64,000 bases of DNA from an uncultured Eubacteriales bacterium (lineage in GTDB: Bacteria > Bacillota > Clostridia > Christensenellales > Borkfalkiaceae). The position numbers and the translations under genes were made by a program. Below, in pieces: positions 36,329-43,894 of the stretch. Under the pieces are notes generated by a model. That model worked only from the letters and a program-made list of their open reading frames with translations. It had not been told where the DNA came from and searched no databases. Each line of letters begins with the position of its first letter. Position 1 is the stretch's first letter. The DNA lies in NCBI GenBank assembly GCA_900540805.1, contig UQHL01000005.1, forward strand, positions 1-64,000. The letters run 5' to 3'.

Positions 36329-36988
36329 TCAAAACACTTCGGAATCATCGACGACAAAATGATTCTTTTCGTATTTTATAATACCGTCTTTCTGCATTTT
36401 GGAAAGCTCGTTGCAAAGCGCGCTGCGTTCCACGTTGAGATAGTCGGCAAGTTGTTGACGGCTGTAAGGGATATCGAATGAAAAACCACCCGTTTTTTTG
36501 ATGTATTCCGAAAAAAGAGAAAGAAGCCGTTGCCTGATCGATTTGGGCATAGTGTGCAGCATTCTTTTGGAAAGTCGCAGGTTTTTTTCGGCGCAAAGAG
36601 AAAGCAGATTTTGTATCAGTTTAGTGTGGGCGGCGCAGGTACGCGAGCACGGGTGTGAAATACAATGCATACTGACAAGAAGCACCGTCGAATCCTCTGC
36701 GGAAAGGACGTTGACCGTCATCGGCTCTCCCGGTATGCAGGCGAACGCCTCGGCAAAAGTACCGCCAACGCCTATGCGACTTATCACGCTGTTGTTTCCC
36801 CACACGTCGCTCAGCTCTATTATCACCGCGCCCGAAAGCACGATGCCTATATATTCCGTCGGATTGCCTTCTTTAAGAACATACTCTCCCTTTTTGAATG
36901 CGATTTCTTTCGTTTCAAAGCAACCGAGAAGGGATTCGATTTTCGGTTCTTCTATTCCGCGGAAAAGCCGCGTGTTGGATAATTTCAT
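36329..36988 (-). CDS. Crp/Fnr-family regulator with clustered cysteines
   Basis: This 219-residue protein has an N-terminal cyclic-nucleotide-binding fold (residues about 10-120) and a C-terminal winged helix (SRQQLADYLNVERSALCNEL, about 175-194). Cysteines cluster at 109, 114 and 118 (MHCISHPCSRTC), with others at 23, 84 and 132. This could hold a 4Fe-4S cluster as in the FNR and HcpR types. It is transcribed away from the ferredoxin operon and shares its promoter region, and the single palindrome there lies within its own leader, suggesting self-repression. Oxygen or nitric oxide is the likely signal, by inference. Confidence 0.75.
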   Translation of the reverse strand: MKLSNTRLFRGIEEPKIESLLGCFETKEIAFKKGEYVLKEGNPTEYIGIVLSGAVIIELSDVWGNNSVISRIGVGGTFAEAFACIPGEPMTVNVLSAEDSTVLLVSMHCISHPCSRTCAAHTKLIQNLLSLCAEKNLRLSKRMLHTMPKSIRQRLLSLFSEYIKKTGGFSFDIPYSRQQLADYLNVERSALCNELSKMQKDGIIKYEKNHFVVDDSEVF

Positions 36989-37003
36989 AAAAAACTCCGT
37001 TTT

Positions 37004-37062
37004 TGTTGTCGTAACAACAGATTTTCATTTATGATTATAGTATAATCGGAGTGAAAAGTCAA
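37004..37062. promoter_or_regulatory. Divergent overlapping promoters with one shared palindrome
   Basis: TGTTGT-CGTA-ACAACA (37004-37019) is a perfect palindrome. The - strand promoter for the Fnr-like gene is TTGACT (37062-37057), 17 bases, TATAAT (37039-37034), which puts the palindrome just after its start point. On the + strand TATAAT (37041-37046) has no good -35 box, and the palindrome centre lies about 41.5 bases before the expected start, the class II activator position used by Crp/Fnr proteins. Confidence 0.7.
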
Positions 37063-37080
37063 GAATCGGAGGTAAAGAAG

Positions 37081-37803
37081 ATGATAAGACGCATTATTGA
37101 GATCGACAAAGAAAAGTGCAACGGTTGCGGCGCGTGCGCAGACGCTTGCCACGAGGGCGCGATAGGAATGGTTGACGGCAAAGCGGAACTTTTGCGCGAC
37201 GACTATTGCGACGGACTCGGCGATTGTTTGCCGGCGTGTCCTACGGGTGCGATATCTTTTGTGGAAAGAGAAGCGGCGGAGTACGACCAAGCGGCGGTTA
37301 TGGAAAACAATAAGAAAAAAGGGGATAAAAATACGCGCTCGCACGACCATACGCACGCTCACGGCGGTTGCCCCGGGAGCAGAATGAGACAGATGTCGCC
37401 TCGTCCCGTCGAAGAAAAAACTTCAAAAGAAAGCGTTTCTCAACTTGCGCAATGGCCGTGCCAGATAAAGCTCGTGCCGGTAAACGCACCGTATTTTGAC
37501 GGCGCAAAACTATTGATTGCGGCGGACTGCACCGCTTATGCCTACGCCTCTTTACACGACGAGTTTATGTCGGGAAGAATCACGCTTATAGGTTGTCCGA
37601 AGCTCGACAGCGTGGATTACAGTGAAAAACTGACGGAAATTCTGACGGCAAACGACGTAAAGAGCGTGACGATCGTCCGTATGGAAGTTCCTTGTTGCGG
37701 AGGGCTCGAACAGGCGACGAAAAACGCATTGCAACGAAGCGGAAAATTCATTCCGTGGCAGGTGGTAATCGTATCGGTGGACGGACGAATTTTAAGCGAT
37801 TGA
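37081..37803 (+). CDS. Two-[4Fe-4S] ferredoxin-domain protein
   Basis: ATG 37081 is chosen because ggaggt lies 10 bases upstream; an earlier ATG at 37051 has no ribosome site. The 240-residue protein begins with two 4Fe-4S motifs: CNGCGACADACHEGA and a second set, CDGLGDCLPACPTGA, with a longer first loop. A His-rich linker (HDHTHAHGGC) follows, then a C-terminal domain with conserved cysteines (IGCPKLD, VPCCGG). Proteins of this shape lie next to Fnr/HcpR regulators and hybrid-cluster or ferritin genes in anaerobes and probably move electrons under nitrosative or oxygen stress. Confidence 0.75.
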   Translation: MIRRIIEIDKEKCNGCGACADACHEGAIGMVDGKAELLRDDYCDGLGDCLPACPTGAISFVEREAAEYDQAAVMENNKKKGDKNTRSHDHTHAHGGCPGSRMRQMSPRPVEEKTSKESVSQLAQWPCQIKLVPVNAPYFDGAKLLIAADCTAYAYASLHDEFMSGRITLIGCPKLDSVDYSEKLTEILTANDVKSVTIVRMEVPCCGGLEQATKNALQRSGKFIPWQVVIVSVDGRILSD

Positions 37804-37814
37804 AAGGTGTGACT

Positions 37815-38081
37815 ATGAAAAATATAACGTGGAAAGACAAAATCGAAACTTTTGAGGTTATGGACGTGAAGGGTAGAGCGTTGAGTTTCTTTTCGGAATT
37901 GAGGCAAAAAGCTGCCGCAAAGAAAAACGGCGAGGGCTTGCAAGTCGTTCAGACCTTCGATCCCGTGCCGCTATATCCGATTATGTCGGCAATGGGCTTT
38001 GAACATTATACCGAAAAGGCTTCGAAAAACGAGTATCACGCATATTTTTATCGCGTAAAGAAAGGAGAAAACAATGTATAA
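37815..38081 (+). CDS. DUF2249 protein
   Basis: This 88-residue cytoplasmic protein starts at ATG 37815 after aaggtgtg. It has the DUF2249 pattern: a GEGLQVVQTFDPVPLYPIM strand-loop followed by GFEHYTEKA. DUF2249 domains occur in operons for nitrosative stress and hemerythrin-like proteins; the biochemical role is not known. It overlaps the next gene by 8 bases, whose N-terminus is a second copy of the same domain. Confidence 0.75.
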   Translation: MKNITWKDKIETFEVMDVKGRALSFFSELRQKAAAKKNGEGLQVVQTFDPVPLYPIMSAMGFEHYTEKASKNEYHAYFYRVKKGENNV

Positions 38082-38757
38082 CGTTTTTTGGAAAGATAAA
38101 ATAAAAGAATTTCAGACGATTGACCTAAGGCATTTGCAGGGGGATTTTTTCGATGGACTTAAAAAGAAAGCGGAAGATCTTGCCGTCGGGCAGGGCTTGC
38201 ATATCGTGCAGAGTTTCGAGCCGTATCCGCTGTATGCGGTGATGAAAGGGCTCGGATATGAGCGCTTTACGGAAAGGACGGGCGAAACGGAGTTCCACGT
38301 ATATTTTTACCGCACGGGAAATAAATGCGGAGAAGACGACGCAGTCTTCAAGCCGCTTGCATTACTCAACTATCCTATGATTGACGAAGAACTCGGCAGA
38401 ATCGCCGCAGATTTTTGGAAAATAACGTGGCAGAGCGAAAATCGCACGCTTTCATATGAGACGAGACTTTTGTTGTCACTTGCAAACGCTGTTGGGGCGG
38501 GCAGAATGCGTCAGGCGGTACGAGAGCTCGTAAAAGCATATATTCACGGCGTATCGAGCAAAGAGTTGGGCGATGTCTTCGAGCTTCTGGTGTGGAATCA
38601 GGGGATAGGTTTTTTCAGCTCCGAGATAGGACCTTCGGCGTTGTTTTCGGCATACAAACTCATCAAAAATGGCGAGAAACAAGGTAAATCGCGCGACGAA
38701 ATATGCCTTGCCTTGCGAGAGAGGTTTGGCGAGAAGAACGAAGAAGTGCGCGTATAA
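38074..38757 (+). CDS. DUF2249 domain fused to an AhpD/carboxymuconolactone decarboxylase-like domain
   Basis: This 227-residue protein has an N-terminal DUF2249 domain (GLHIVQSFEPYPLYAVM, residues about 1-90) and a helical C-terminal domain (about 95-220) resembling the carboxymuconolactone decarboxylase fold (TRLLLSLANAVGAGRMRQAV, GVSSKELGDVFELLVWNQG). The Cys-x2-Cys pair of true AhpD peroxidases is absent, so peroxidase activity of that type is unlikely. Duplication of DUF2249 in two adjacent genes suggests subunits of one complex. Confidence 0.65.
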   Translation: MYNVFWKDKIKEFQTIDLRHLQGDFFDGLKKKAEDLAVGQGLHIVQSFEPYPLYAVMKGLGYERFTERTGETEFHVYFYRTGNKCGEDDAVFKPLALLNYPMIDEELGRIAADFWKITWQSENRTLSYETRLLLSLANAVGAGRMRQAVRELVKAYIHGVSSKELGDVFELLVWNQGIGFFSSEIGPSALFSAYKLIKNGEKQGKSRDEICLALRERFGEKNEEVRV

Positions 38758-38786
38758 GGCAAAATATTTTTAAGGAGTAAATAAAA

Positions 38787-39296
38787 ATGAACGAAAATGT
38801 AGCAAAACTTTTGAACGAGCAGGTAAACAAGGAGTTTTACTCGGCGTATCTCTATCTCGATTTCGCCAATTATTATGCAGAAGTGGGGCTTGACGGCTTT
38901 GAAAACTGGTACAGAGTACAGGCGCAGGAAGAGAGAGATCACGCAATGCTGTTATTTCAATATCTTCTGAACAATGAAGTAAAAGTTACTTTTGATGCGA
39001 TCGCAAAACCCGAATGGGAGCGCAACGATAATATGACGCCCCTTAAAAAAGCACTCGAACACGAAAAATACGTTACTGCCTCCATAAACGATATTTATAC
39101 GGCGGCTTATGAAGCGAGGGACTTTCGCACCATGCAATTGCTTGATTGGTTTGTAAAAGAACAGGGCGAAGAGGAAAAGAACGCGTCGGATATGATTACC
39201 AAAATGGAATTGTTCGGCACCGACGCGAAGGGGCTTTATATGCTCAACAGCGAACTGAAAGCCCGTGTGTACGCCGCACCTTCGCTTGTGTTGTGA
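38787..39296 (+). CDS. ftnA: Ferritin, non-heme
   Basis: This 169-residue protein starts after aaggag and has the length of bacterial ferritins. Ferroxidase-site residues are visible in EQVNKEFYSAYLYLD (Glu near 16), EERDHAMLL (Glu and His near 50 and 53), and QGEEEKNA (Gln/Glu near 127-130). It stores iron as ferric mineral in the cytoplasm, which limits Fenton chemistry during oxygen or nitric oxide exposure. It is the last gene of the Fnr-linked operon before a hairpin terminator. Confidence 0.85.
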   Translation: MNENVAKLLNEQVNKEFYSAYLYLDFANYYAEVGLDGFENWYRVQAQEERDHAMLLFQYLLNNEVKVTFDAIAKPEWERNDNMTPLKKALEHEKYVTASINDIYTAAYEARDFRTMQLLDWFVKEQGEEEKNASDMITKMELFGTDAKGLYMLNSELKARVYAAPSLVL

Positions 39297-39317
39297 TGAG
39301 TTGTTTCCGTTGGCGTC

Positions 39318-39344
39318 GGCGCTTGCACCACAAGCGTCTTGTTT
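39318..39344 (+). terminator. Hairpin terminator after ferritin
   Basis: GGCGCTTG, loop CACCA, CAAGCGTC (39318-39338) with a short T-rich stretch (ttgttt) after it. Confidence 0.5.
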
Positions 39345-39489
39345 GACAAAAAGAGAAAACGGCGCAAATTAATTCGTCACCGGGTTTATAGGTGAAGTAA
39401 AATAAAAGAACGGCGATAGAATCGGCAGAAACCGAAGAGGAAACACAAAACACTTTTAAAAAATAAGAATTAAAACAAGGAGAACACAA

Positions 39490-40098
39490 ATGAATTTGTT
39501 GTTTAAGATTTCATGCGGCTTGTTTGTTCTTTGTGCAAAAGCCGGCAAAGAAGAAAGCGGGTGCATTATAAACACGTTTTTGCAACAAACAGCTGTGCCC
39601 GAAACCTTTAGCATTACGGTAAACAAACGGAATTTCTCGCACGATCTGGTAGAGCAAAGCGGGGAATGCGTCGTTGCGATTCTTTCGACGGAAACGGATT
39701 TTGAAACGATAAAAAGATTCGGCATGCAGTCGGGAAGGAGTGTCGATAAGTTTGACGGAATCGATTTTAAGACGACGAGTATCGGAATTAAAGTTCCGTA
39801 TATAAAGGGTATCATGGGATACTTTGCGCTTAAAGTTTTGAAAACCGTCGATATGGGTACGCACACGATGTTCGTGCTTTCGACAGTCGAAAACAAGGCT
39901 TTTGTCGAAAGCGGCGACGCACTCACTTACGACTATTATCAGAACTTTATAAAACCTAAACCCGAGATTAAAACGATAGAAAGAACGGAAAAGTGGGTTT
40001 GCAAAATCTGCGGATACATTCACGAAGGACCTTTGCCTCCGGATTTTATCTGTCCGCTTTGTAAGCATCCGGCATCGGATTTTGAAAAAGTACAATAA
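39490..40098 (+). CDS. Flavin reductase-rubredoxin fusion (high-molecular-weight rubredoxin, Hrb-like)
   Basis: This 202-residue protein follows acaaggag. The N-terminal 150 residues resemble the FMN-binding flavin reductase domain (SITVNKRNFSHDLVEQSGEC and LSTETDFETIKRFG). The C-terminal 45 residues are a rubredoxin with WVCKICGYI and FICPLCKHP, two Cys-x2-Cys pairs for one iron. In acetogens the same fusion (Hrb) passes electrons from NAD(P)H to flavodiiron nitric oxide or oxygen reductases. No flavodiiron gene lies in the window, so its partner would be elsewhere. Confidence 0.8.
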   Translation: MNLLFKISCGLFVLCAKAGKEESGCIINTFLQQTAVPETFSITVNKRNFSHDLVEQSGECVVAILSTETDFETIKRFGMQSGRSVDKFDGIDFKTTSIGIKVPYIKGIMGYFALKVLKTVDMGTHTMFVLSTVENKAFVESGDALTYDYYQNFIKPKPEIKTIERTEKWVCKICGYIHEGPLPPDFICPLCKHPASDFEKVQ

Positions 40099-40136
40099 AA
40101 TAAAAAACCAACAAACACGAAAAAGGAGAAAATAAC

Positions 40137-40289
40137 ATGAAATACATATGTATATGTGGTTATGTTTATGATGAAGAATCGGGAGATGTGGAACTCGGTA
40201 TCGCTCCCGGCACCAAATGGGAAGACCTTCCAGAAGATTTCGTTTGCCCTATATGCGGTATAGGTAAAGAAGGTTTTTCGGAAGAGTAA
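40137..40289 (+). CDS. Small rubredoxin with a Cys-X-Cys first pair
   Basis: A 50-residue protein follows aaaaggag. It matches rubredoxin throughout (GYVYDEESGD, GIAPGTKWEDLPEDFVC, CPICGIG). The first iron-binding pair reads CICG, with one residue between the cysteines instead of two; the second is the normal CPICG. This is either a real variant with altered iron geometry or a 3-base deletion. It follows the Hrb-like gene closely and probably serves the same electron-transfer path. Confidence 0.8.
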   Translation: MKYICICGYVYDEESGDVELGIAPGTKWEDLPEDFVCPICGIGKEGFSEE

Positions 40290-40557
40290 AATCCCGACGT
40301 CGGACGGAAGTTTACGGATAAGCCGTAAAACGCATATTGAAAAACCCTGCGACGAGAGAGACTGCCTGAGAAAGAGATTCTTTAGCATAATCGGAACGAA
40401 GCCTATGTTGTCGGTTTGAAATGAAAAAGAATCGTTGCAGATTTGTTGCAATTATAACGCAGATTCTTGGGAAAATAGACGAGAGAATAAGGTATTATAG
40501 TATGAGAGTGACGGCAGAACCCGGATTATAACGAAAATACTAAAAGGAGGAAAATGA
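40290..40557. other. Intergenic region before ccdA
   Basis: No reading frame or clear terminator is visible. A TATTAT at 40493-40498 may be a -10 box for the ccdA-tlpA-trx genes, but a matching -35 box is not obvious. Confidence 0.3.
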
Positions 40558-41325
40558 ATGCAGTATCTATTAACGTTTTTGGAAGGGCTTGCGTCGTTTA
40601 TTTCCCCTTGCCTTTTGCCTATGATACCGTTGTATCTTTCGTATTTTGCCGGCAGCGACGACGAAGAGGGGAATACACAAACAAAGGGAACGACGGACGA
40701 AAACATTGTTGTAACGGCAGACGAAAACATTGTCGCAATGGAGGATGTGCAGCCTAAGCAAGTAAAAAAACGCAAAATAAACGGCAAAGTTATCGTGCGT
40801 GCGCTTTCGTTTGTTCTCGGTTTTACGCTGATGTTTGTTTTCTTCGGAGGACTTGTGGGACTCGTCGGCGGATTTCTGACCAAACACAAAACCGTAGTCA
40901 ATATCGTCGCCGGCATAATCGTAATCATATTCGGACTGTCTTATGTCGGACTTTTCAATCTTCCTTTTTTCAAAGGACTGAAAAAAGCGAGAAAAGCGGA
41001 CACGGTATTTTCGGCATTTCTGTTCGGCATCGTGTTTTCGGTGGGAGTAGGCCCGTGTACCGGTGCATTTTTAGGCTCGGCACTTGCGCTTGCTTCAACG
41101 TCGGGAACAGTCGTAAAAGGTGTGTTGTTGCTTCTTTGCTATTCGTTGGGGCTGGGCATACCGTTTGTGCTTGCCGCACTTTTGACGGATAAACTGAAAC
41201 GGCTTTTCACGTTTATAAAAAAGCACTATAAAGTCATAAAAATCGTAAGCGGCAGCTTGCTTATCGTGATGGGTATTCTTTTGGCCGCGGGAGTTATGGA
41301 TAAACTCGGCGCAATTTTAGCGTAA
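40558..41325 (+). CDS. ccdA: CcdA-type thiol-disulfide transmembrane transporter
   Basis: This 255-residue protein has six membrane helices. The two catalytic cysteines lie in SPCLLP (about residue 18) and GPCTGA (about residue 163), as in CcdA/DsbD-beta proteins. A polar loop of about 40 residues after the first helix is longer than usual. CcdA carries electrons from cytoplasmic thioredoxin across the membrane to extracellular thiol proteins. The next two genes encode a membrane-anchored TlpA-like thioredoxin and a cytoplasmic thioredoxin, which make a complete relay. Confidence 0.85.
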   Translation: MQYLLTFLEGLASFISPCLLPMIPLYLSYFAGSDDEEGNTQTKGTTDENIVVTADENIVAMEDVQPKQVKKRKINGKVIVRALSFVLGFTLMFVFFGGLVGLVGGFLTKHKTVVNIVAGIIVIIFGLSYVGLFNLPFFKGLKKARKADTVFSAFLFGIVFSVGVGPCTGAFLGSALALASTSGTVVKGVLLLLCYSLGLGIPFVLAALLTDKLKRLFTFIKKHYKVIKIVSGSLLIVMGILLAAGVMDKLGAILA

Positions 41326-41336
41326 GGAGGTGTGAT

Positions 41337-41891
41337 ATGACAAAGAAAATAATTATTACAGTTTTGAGTATCTTGTTGTTTGCGGGCGTCGTTGTCGGCG
41401 GATATTTCGGATACAAAAAATTATCGGAGAAAAATCCGCCCGATGCGGGGACTCTCGGAACGGAACAAAAGGGCGATTATAAGGATTTTACGGTGACGGA
41501 CGTAAACGGCAAAGAAGTTAAACTTTCCGATTTTATCGGCAAGCCCATAGTCATAAACTTCTGGGCGTCGTGGTGCGGCCCTTGCAGGAGCGAATTGCCC
41601 GCTTTCGATAAAGTGGCAAAAGAAAACGAAGGGCAAGTGCATTTTCTGATGGTAAATCTTTTGTCTGGCGAAACCGAAACCAAGGTCAAGGAATTTGTGC
41701 AGAAAGAAAACTATTCTTTCCCGTTGTATTTCGACAATACGGGAACAGCGGCGAGCACATATAACGTGTCGAGTATTCCCGTAACGGTATTCATCGACGC
41801 ACAGGGAAAAATAAGGAAGTCGCAGGTCGGGGCGATGAGCGAAATCGTCCTTAAATCGTATGTGGCGGAACTTTTGAAACAAGGAGAATAA
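41337..41891 (+). CDS. Membrane-anchored TlpA/ResA-like thioredoxin
   Basis: This 184-residue protein has an N-terminal membrane anchor (residues about 5-25) and an extracytoplasmic thioredoxin fold with VINFWASWCGPCRSELPAF as active site and the cis-proline in VSSIPVTVF. It follows aaggaggtgtg, 11 bases after ccdA. It should accept electrons from CcdA and reduce disulfides outside the membrane. Candidate targets are the Cys-rich lipoprotein at 33148 or c-type heme sites; no cytochrome c gene is seen in the window. Confidence 0.85.
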   Translation: MTKKIIITVLSILLFAGVVVGGYFGYKKLSEKNPPDAGTLGTEQKGDYKDFTVTDVNGKEVKLSDFIGKPIVINFWASWCGPCRSELPAFDKVAKENEGQVHFLMVNLLSGETETKVKEFVQKENYSFPLYFDNTGTAASTYNVSSIPVTVFIDAQGKIRKSQVGAMSEIVLKSYVAELLKQGE

Positions 41892-41896
41892 AAAAA

Positions 41897-42214
41897 ATGA
41901 CGGTAATCGTTGACGAAAAGAATTTCAAAGAAGATGTTTTGCAATCCGAAACTCCCGTACTCGTAGATTTTTATGCCGAGTGGTGCGGACCGTGCAAGGC
42001 TTTAATGCCGACGATAGAGGAAATCGCAATAGAATACGCGGAGAAAATCAAAGTCGTTAAAATAGACGTCGATAGAAACGAAAATCTTGCGGTAAAATAC
42101 GGCATTATGAGCATTCCGGCATTGTTGTTTTTCGTAAACGGCAAACCCGAAAAGTCGCTTATAGGCGTCCAGTCAAAAGAGAAAATCGAAAAGACGATAA
42201 GAAAATTTTTATAG
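41897..42214 (+). CDS. trxA: Thioredoxin
   Basis: This 105-residue cytoplasmic thioredoxin starts 5 bases after the previous stop. It has the active site VDFYAEWCGPCKALMP and cis-proline MSIPALLFF. It probably donates electrons to the CcdA protein of the same operon, though it may also act generally. Confidence 0.9.
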   Translation: MTVIVDEKNFKEDVLQSETPVLVDFYAEWCGPCKALMPTIEEIAIEYAEKIKVVKIDVDRNENLAVKYGIMSIPALLFFVNGKPEKSLIGVQSKEKIEKTIRKFL

Positions 42215-42265
42215 ACACGGACAACTCTTTTTCAATTAATGCTGTTTCCAAAAGGAGAACTGAAT

Positions 42266-42687
42266 ATGAAAAAATATCCATTCTGATTCTTTTGTTTGTT
42301 ATGTCTTTTGTTTGTTTCGGATGCTCTAAAGAGATTATAAGAATTACCGATTTGCCGGAGTATTCGACTATGACAAAAGAAACCGACAGAATCGATGTAA
42401 CGTTCGACAATAATACCGGTGTGCCGTTTTATTTCAGCATTACAAACGAAGAAGAGATCAAACAAATAATGCATATTATTTTTACGGGGGTTCTCAAAAA
42501 ACAATCCAAAGAAATAAACGACGGAAACCATACTTCAATCAAAATAATTCAAGGTGAAAAAACATATAGTATGCACGTCACGAACATTAAGAGTAGAAAA
42601 TATTACTACTACTTTGAATATTCCGAATTGCAACACAAAATTGGCGAGTTTGCAAGAGAAGCAGGTGCATATGGCGGAGCGAAATGA
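42266..42687 (+). pseudogene. Small lipoprotein with a frameshift in its start-proximal A tract
   Basis: aaaaggag precedes ATG 42266, but that frame ends after six codons (TGA at 42284). The long frame begins one base off: with one more A in the six-A run after the ATG it would read MKKISILILLFVMSFVCFGC, a perfect lipoprotein signal with lipobox Cys. The mature part is about 110 residues, contains FDNNTGVPFYFSITNEEEI, and matches no family I know. Either the gene is switched off, or slippage in the A tract restores it, or the sequence has an error. A TTG at 42292 or ATG 42301 would give a truncated signal. Confidence 0.6.
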
Positions 42688-42741
42688 TTCTGAATTAAAT
42701 TGTTTTTATATCAAAGTTACTTTTAAGCAAGGAGAAACGAT

Positions 42742-43719
42742 ATGTCCAACGCGGGAAACAAAATAAAATTGCTCGTTCTTTGGGATATTTTGCGTGAAAA
42801 GACGGACGAAAATCACGCACTGAATACGGACGAGATTGTAGAGTTGCTCGCTTTGCGTGGGGTGAACGTTTCGCGGAAGATACTCGTTCAAGATATTGCC
42901 ACTTTGTGCAATAACGGTTATGAAGTTCTTTCATATAAAAAGAAGTATCATTACTATTACGTTGTCAATCGTGCGCTTGAAACGGCGGAAGTAGTTATGC
43001 TTGCGGATGTTATAAATGCGTCGAAACTTCCTGTTGCACAAAAGAAAGCACTTGTTCAAAGACTTGCGGAAACGCTTTGTACTCACCAAGCAGAGAGTAT
43101 TTCAAAGCATATTATTTCGCTTGATAAGGGCAGGAAGGGGAGCAGTTCGTTTATCTATAACGTAGATGCAATCGAACGCGCGATAAACGAGAGCAAGCAA
43201 ATATCGTTCCTTTACTTCAATTACGACGAAAAGCATAAAAAAGTTCATCGGAAAAACGGCAATCGTTATACCGTAAGCCCTGCGTTTATGGTATGGAACA
43301 AGGACAATTATTATTTGTTGTGTTTCTCGAAAGGACACGACGATCTTGTTACATATCGGCTCGATAAAATGGAAAGCGTAAAAGTGGAAGAGCTTGAGCG
43401 CGAGCCGCATCCCGAATACGAATTGTTCAATACGGAAGAATACCGTAAGCAAGTATTTTCGATGTTCGGAGGGGAAAGTCAGAACGTTACGTTGCTGTTT
43501 ACTGCAAATATCTTGTCGGATATGTTTGACCGTTTCGGAGATGACATACGCATAAAGAAAGCAGATGAAGCAACTTATTCGGTTGACGTAACGGTGCAGA
43601 TTTCAAAAACGTTTTTTGCGTGGATCGTCGGAACGCAGGGTAAAGTGAAAATCAAATCGCCGCGAAAGGTTATTGACGAGTTCAATGAGTTTGTTGCTAA
43701 AATAAAAGAAGAATATTGA
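42742..43719 (+). CDS. WYL-domain transcriptional regulator
   Basis: This 325-residue protein follows caaggag. The N-terminal winged helix (residues about 10-75; NTDEIVELLALRGVNVSRKI) is of the DeoR-like class found before WYL domains. The WYL domain spans about residues 140-215 (KQISFLYFNYDEKHKKVHRK, YTVSPAFMVWNKDNYYLLC) with the basic ligand-binding pattern, and a C-terminal WCX-type extension runs from about 240. WYL proteins sense nucleic acids or nucleotides and often control mobile elements or defence genes. It may belong to the host or to the adjacent conjugative element; its own terminator follows. Confidence 0.8.
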   Translation: MSNAGNKIKLLVLWDILREKTDENHALNTDEIVELLALRGVNVSRKILVQDIATLCNNGYEVLSYKKKYHYYYVVNRALETAEVVMLADVINASKLPVAQKKALVQRLAETLCTHQAESISKHIISLDKGRKGSSSFIYNVDAIERAINESKQISFLYFNYDEKHKKVHRKNGNRYTVSPAFMVWNKDNYYLLCFSKGHDDLVTYRLDKMESVKVEELEREPHPEYELFNTEEYRKQVFSMFGGESQNVTLLFTANILSDMFDRFGDDIRIKKADEATYSVDVTVQISKTFFAWIVGTQGKVKIKSPRKVIDEFNEFVAKIKEEY

Positions 43720-43734
43720 GATGAAACTCAAACA

Positions 43735-43768
43735 AATGCTCTTACTTCGGTAAGGGCATTATTTTTTT
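43735..43768 (+). terminator. Rho-independent terminator with UUCG tetraloop
   Basis: AATGCTCTTAC-TTCG-GTAAGGGCATT is an 11-bp stem with one wobble, followed by A and seven T (43762-43768). Confidence 0.85.
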
Positions 43769-43785
43769 GGAAAAATATCGTTCAC

Positions 43786-43876
43786 TTCCCAATATTGGGA
43801 AATGAAAATTTGAAATAGATAGTCTTTTGTGATATAATACGGCTACAATCTAAATTGAACGCAAAGTTCAGTTTAG
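43786..43876 (+). promoter_or_regulatory. Promoter with two palindromes before the LexA/S24-type gene
   Basis: The promoter is TTGAAA (43810-43815), 17 bases, TATAAT (43833-43838). Upstream is the perfect palindrome TTCCCAAT-ATTGGGAA (43786-43801). Just after the start point lies CTAAATTGAAC-N5-GTTCAGTTTAG (43850-43876, 10 of 11 arm bases), whose GAAC...GTTC core resembles the Gram-positive LexA box except for 5 instead of 4 spacer bases. Autorepression is likely. Confidence 0.65.
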
Positions 43877-43894
43877 TAAAAAGAGGTACTACGG

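Noticed and set aside
37051..37080. ATG 37051 as start of the ferredoxin-like protein
   Set aside because: It falls at about the expected transcription start and has no ribosome site; ATG 37081 has ggaggt upstream.
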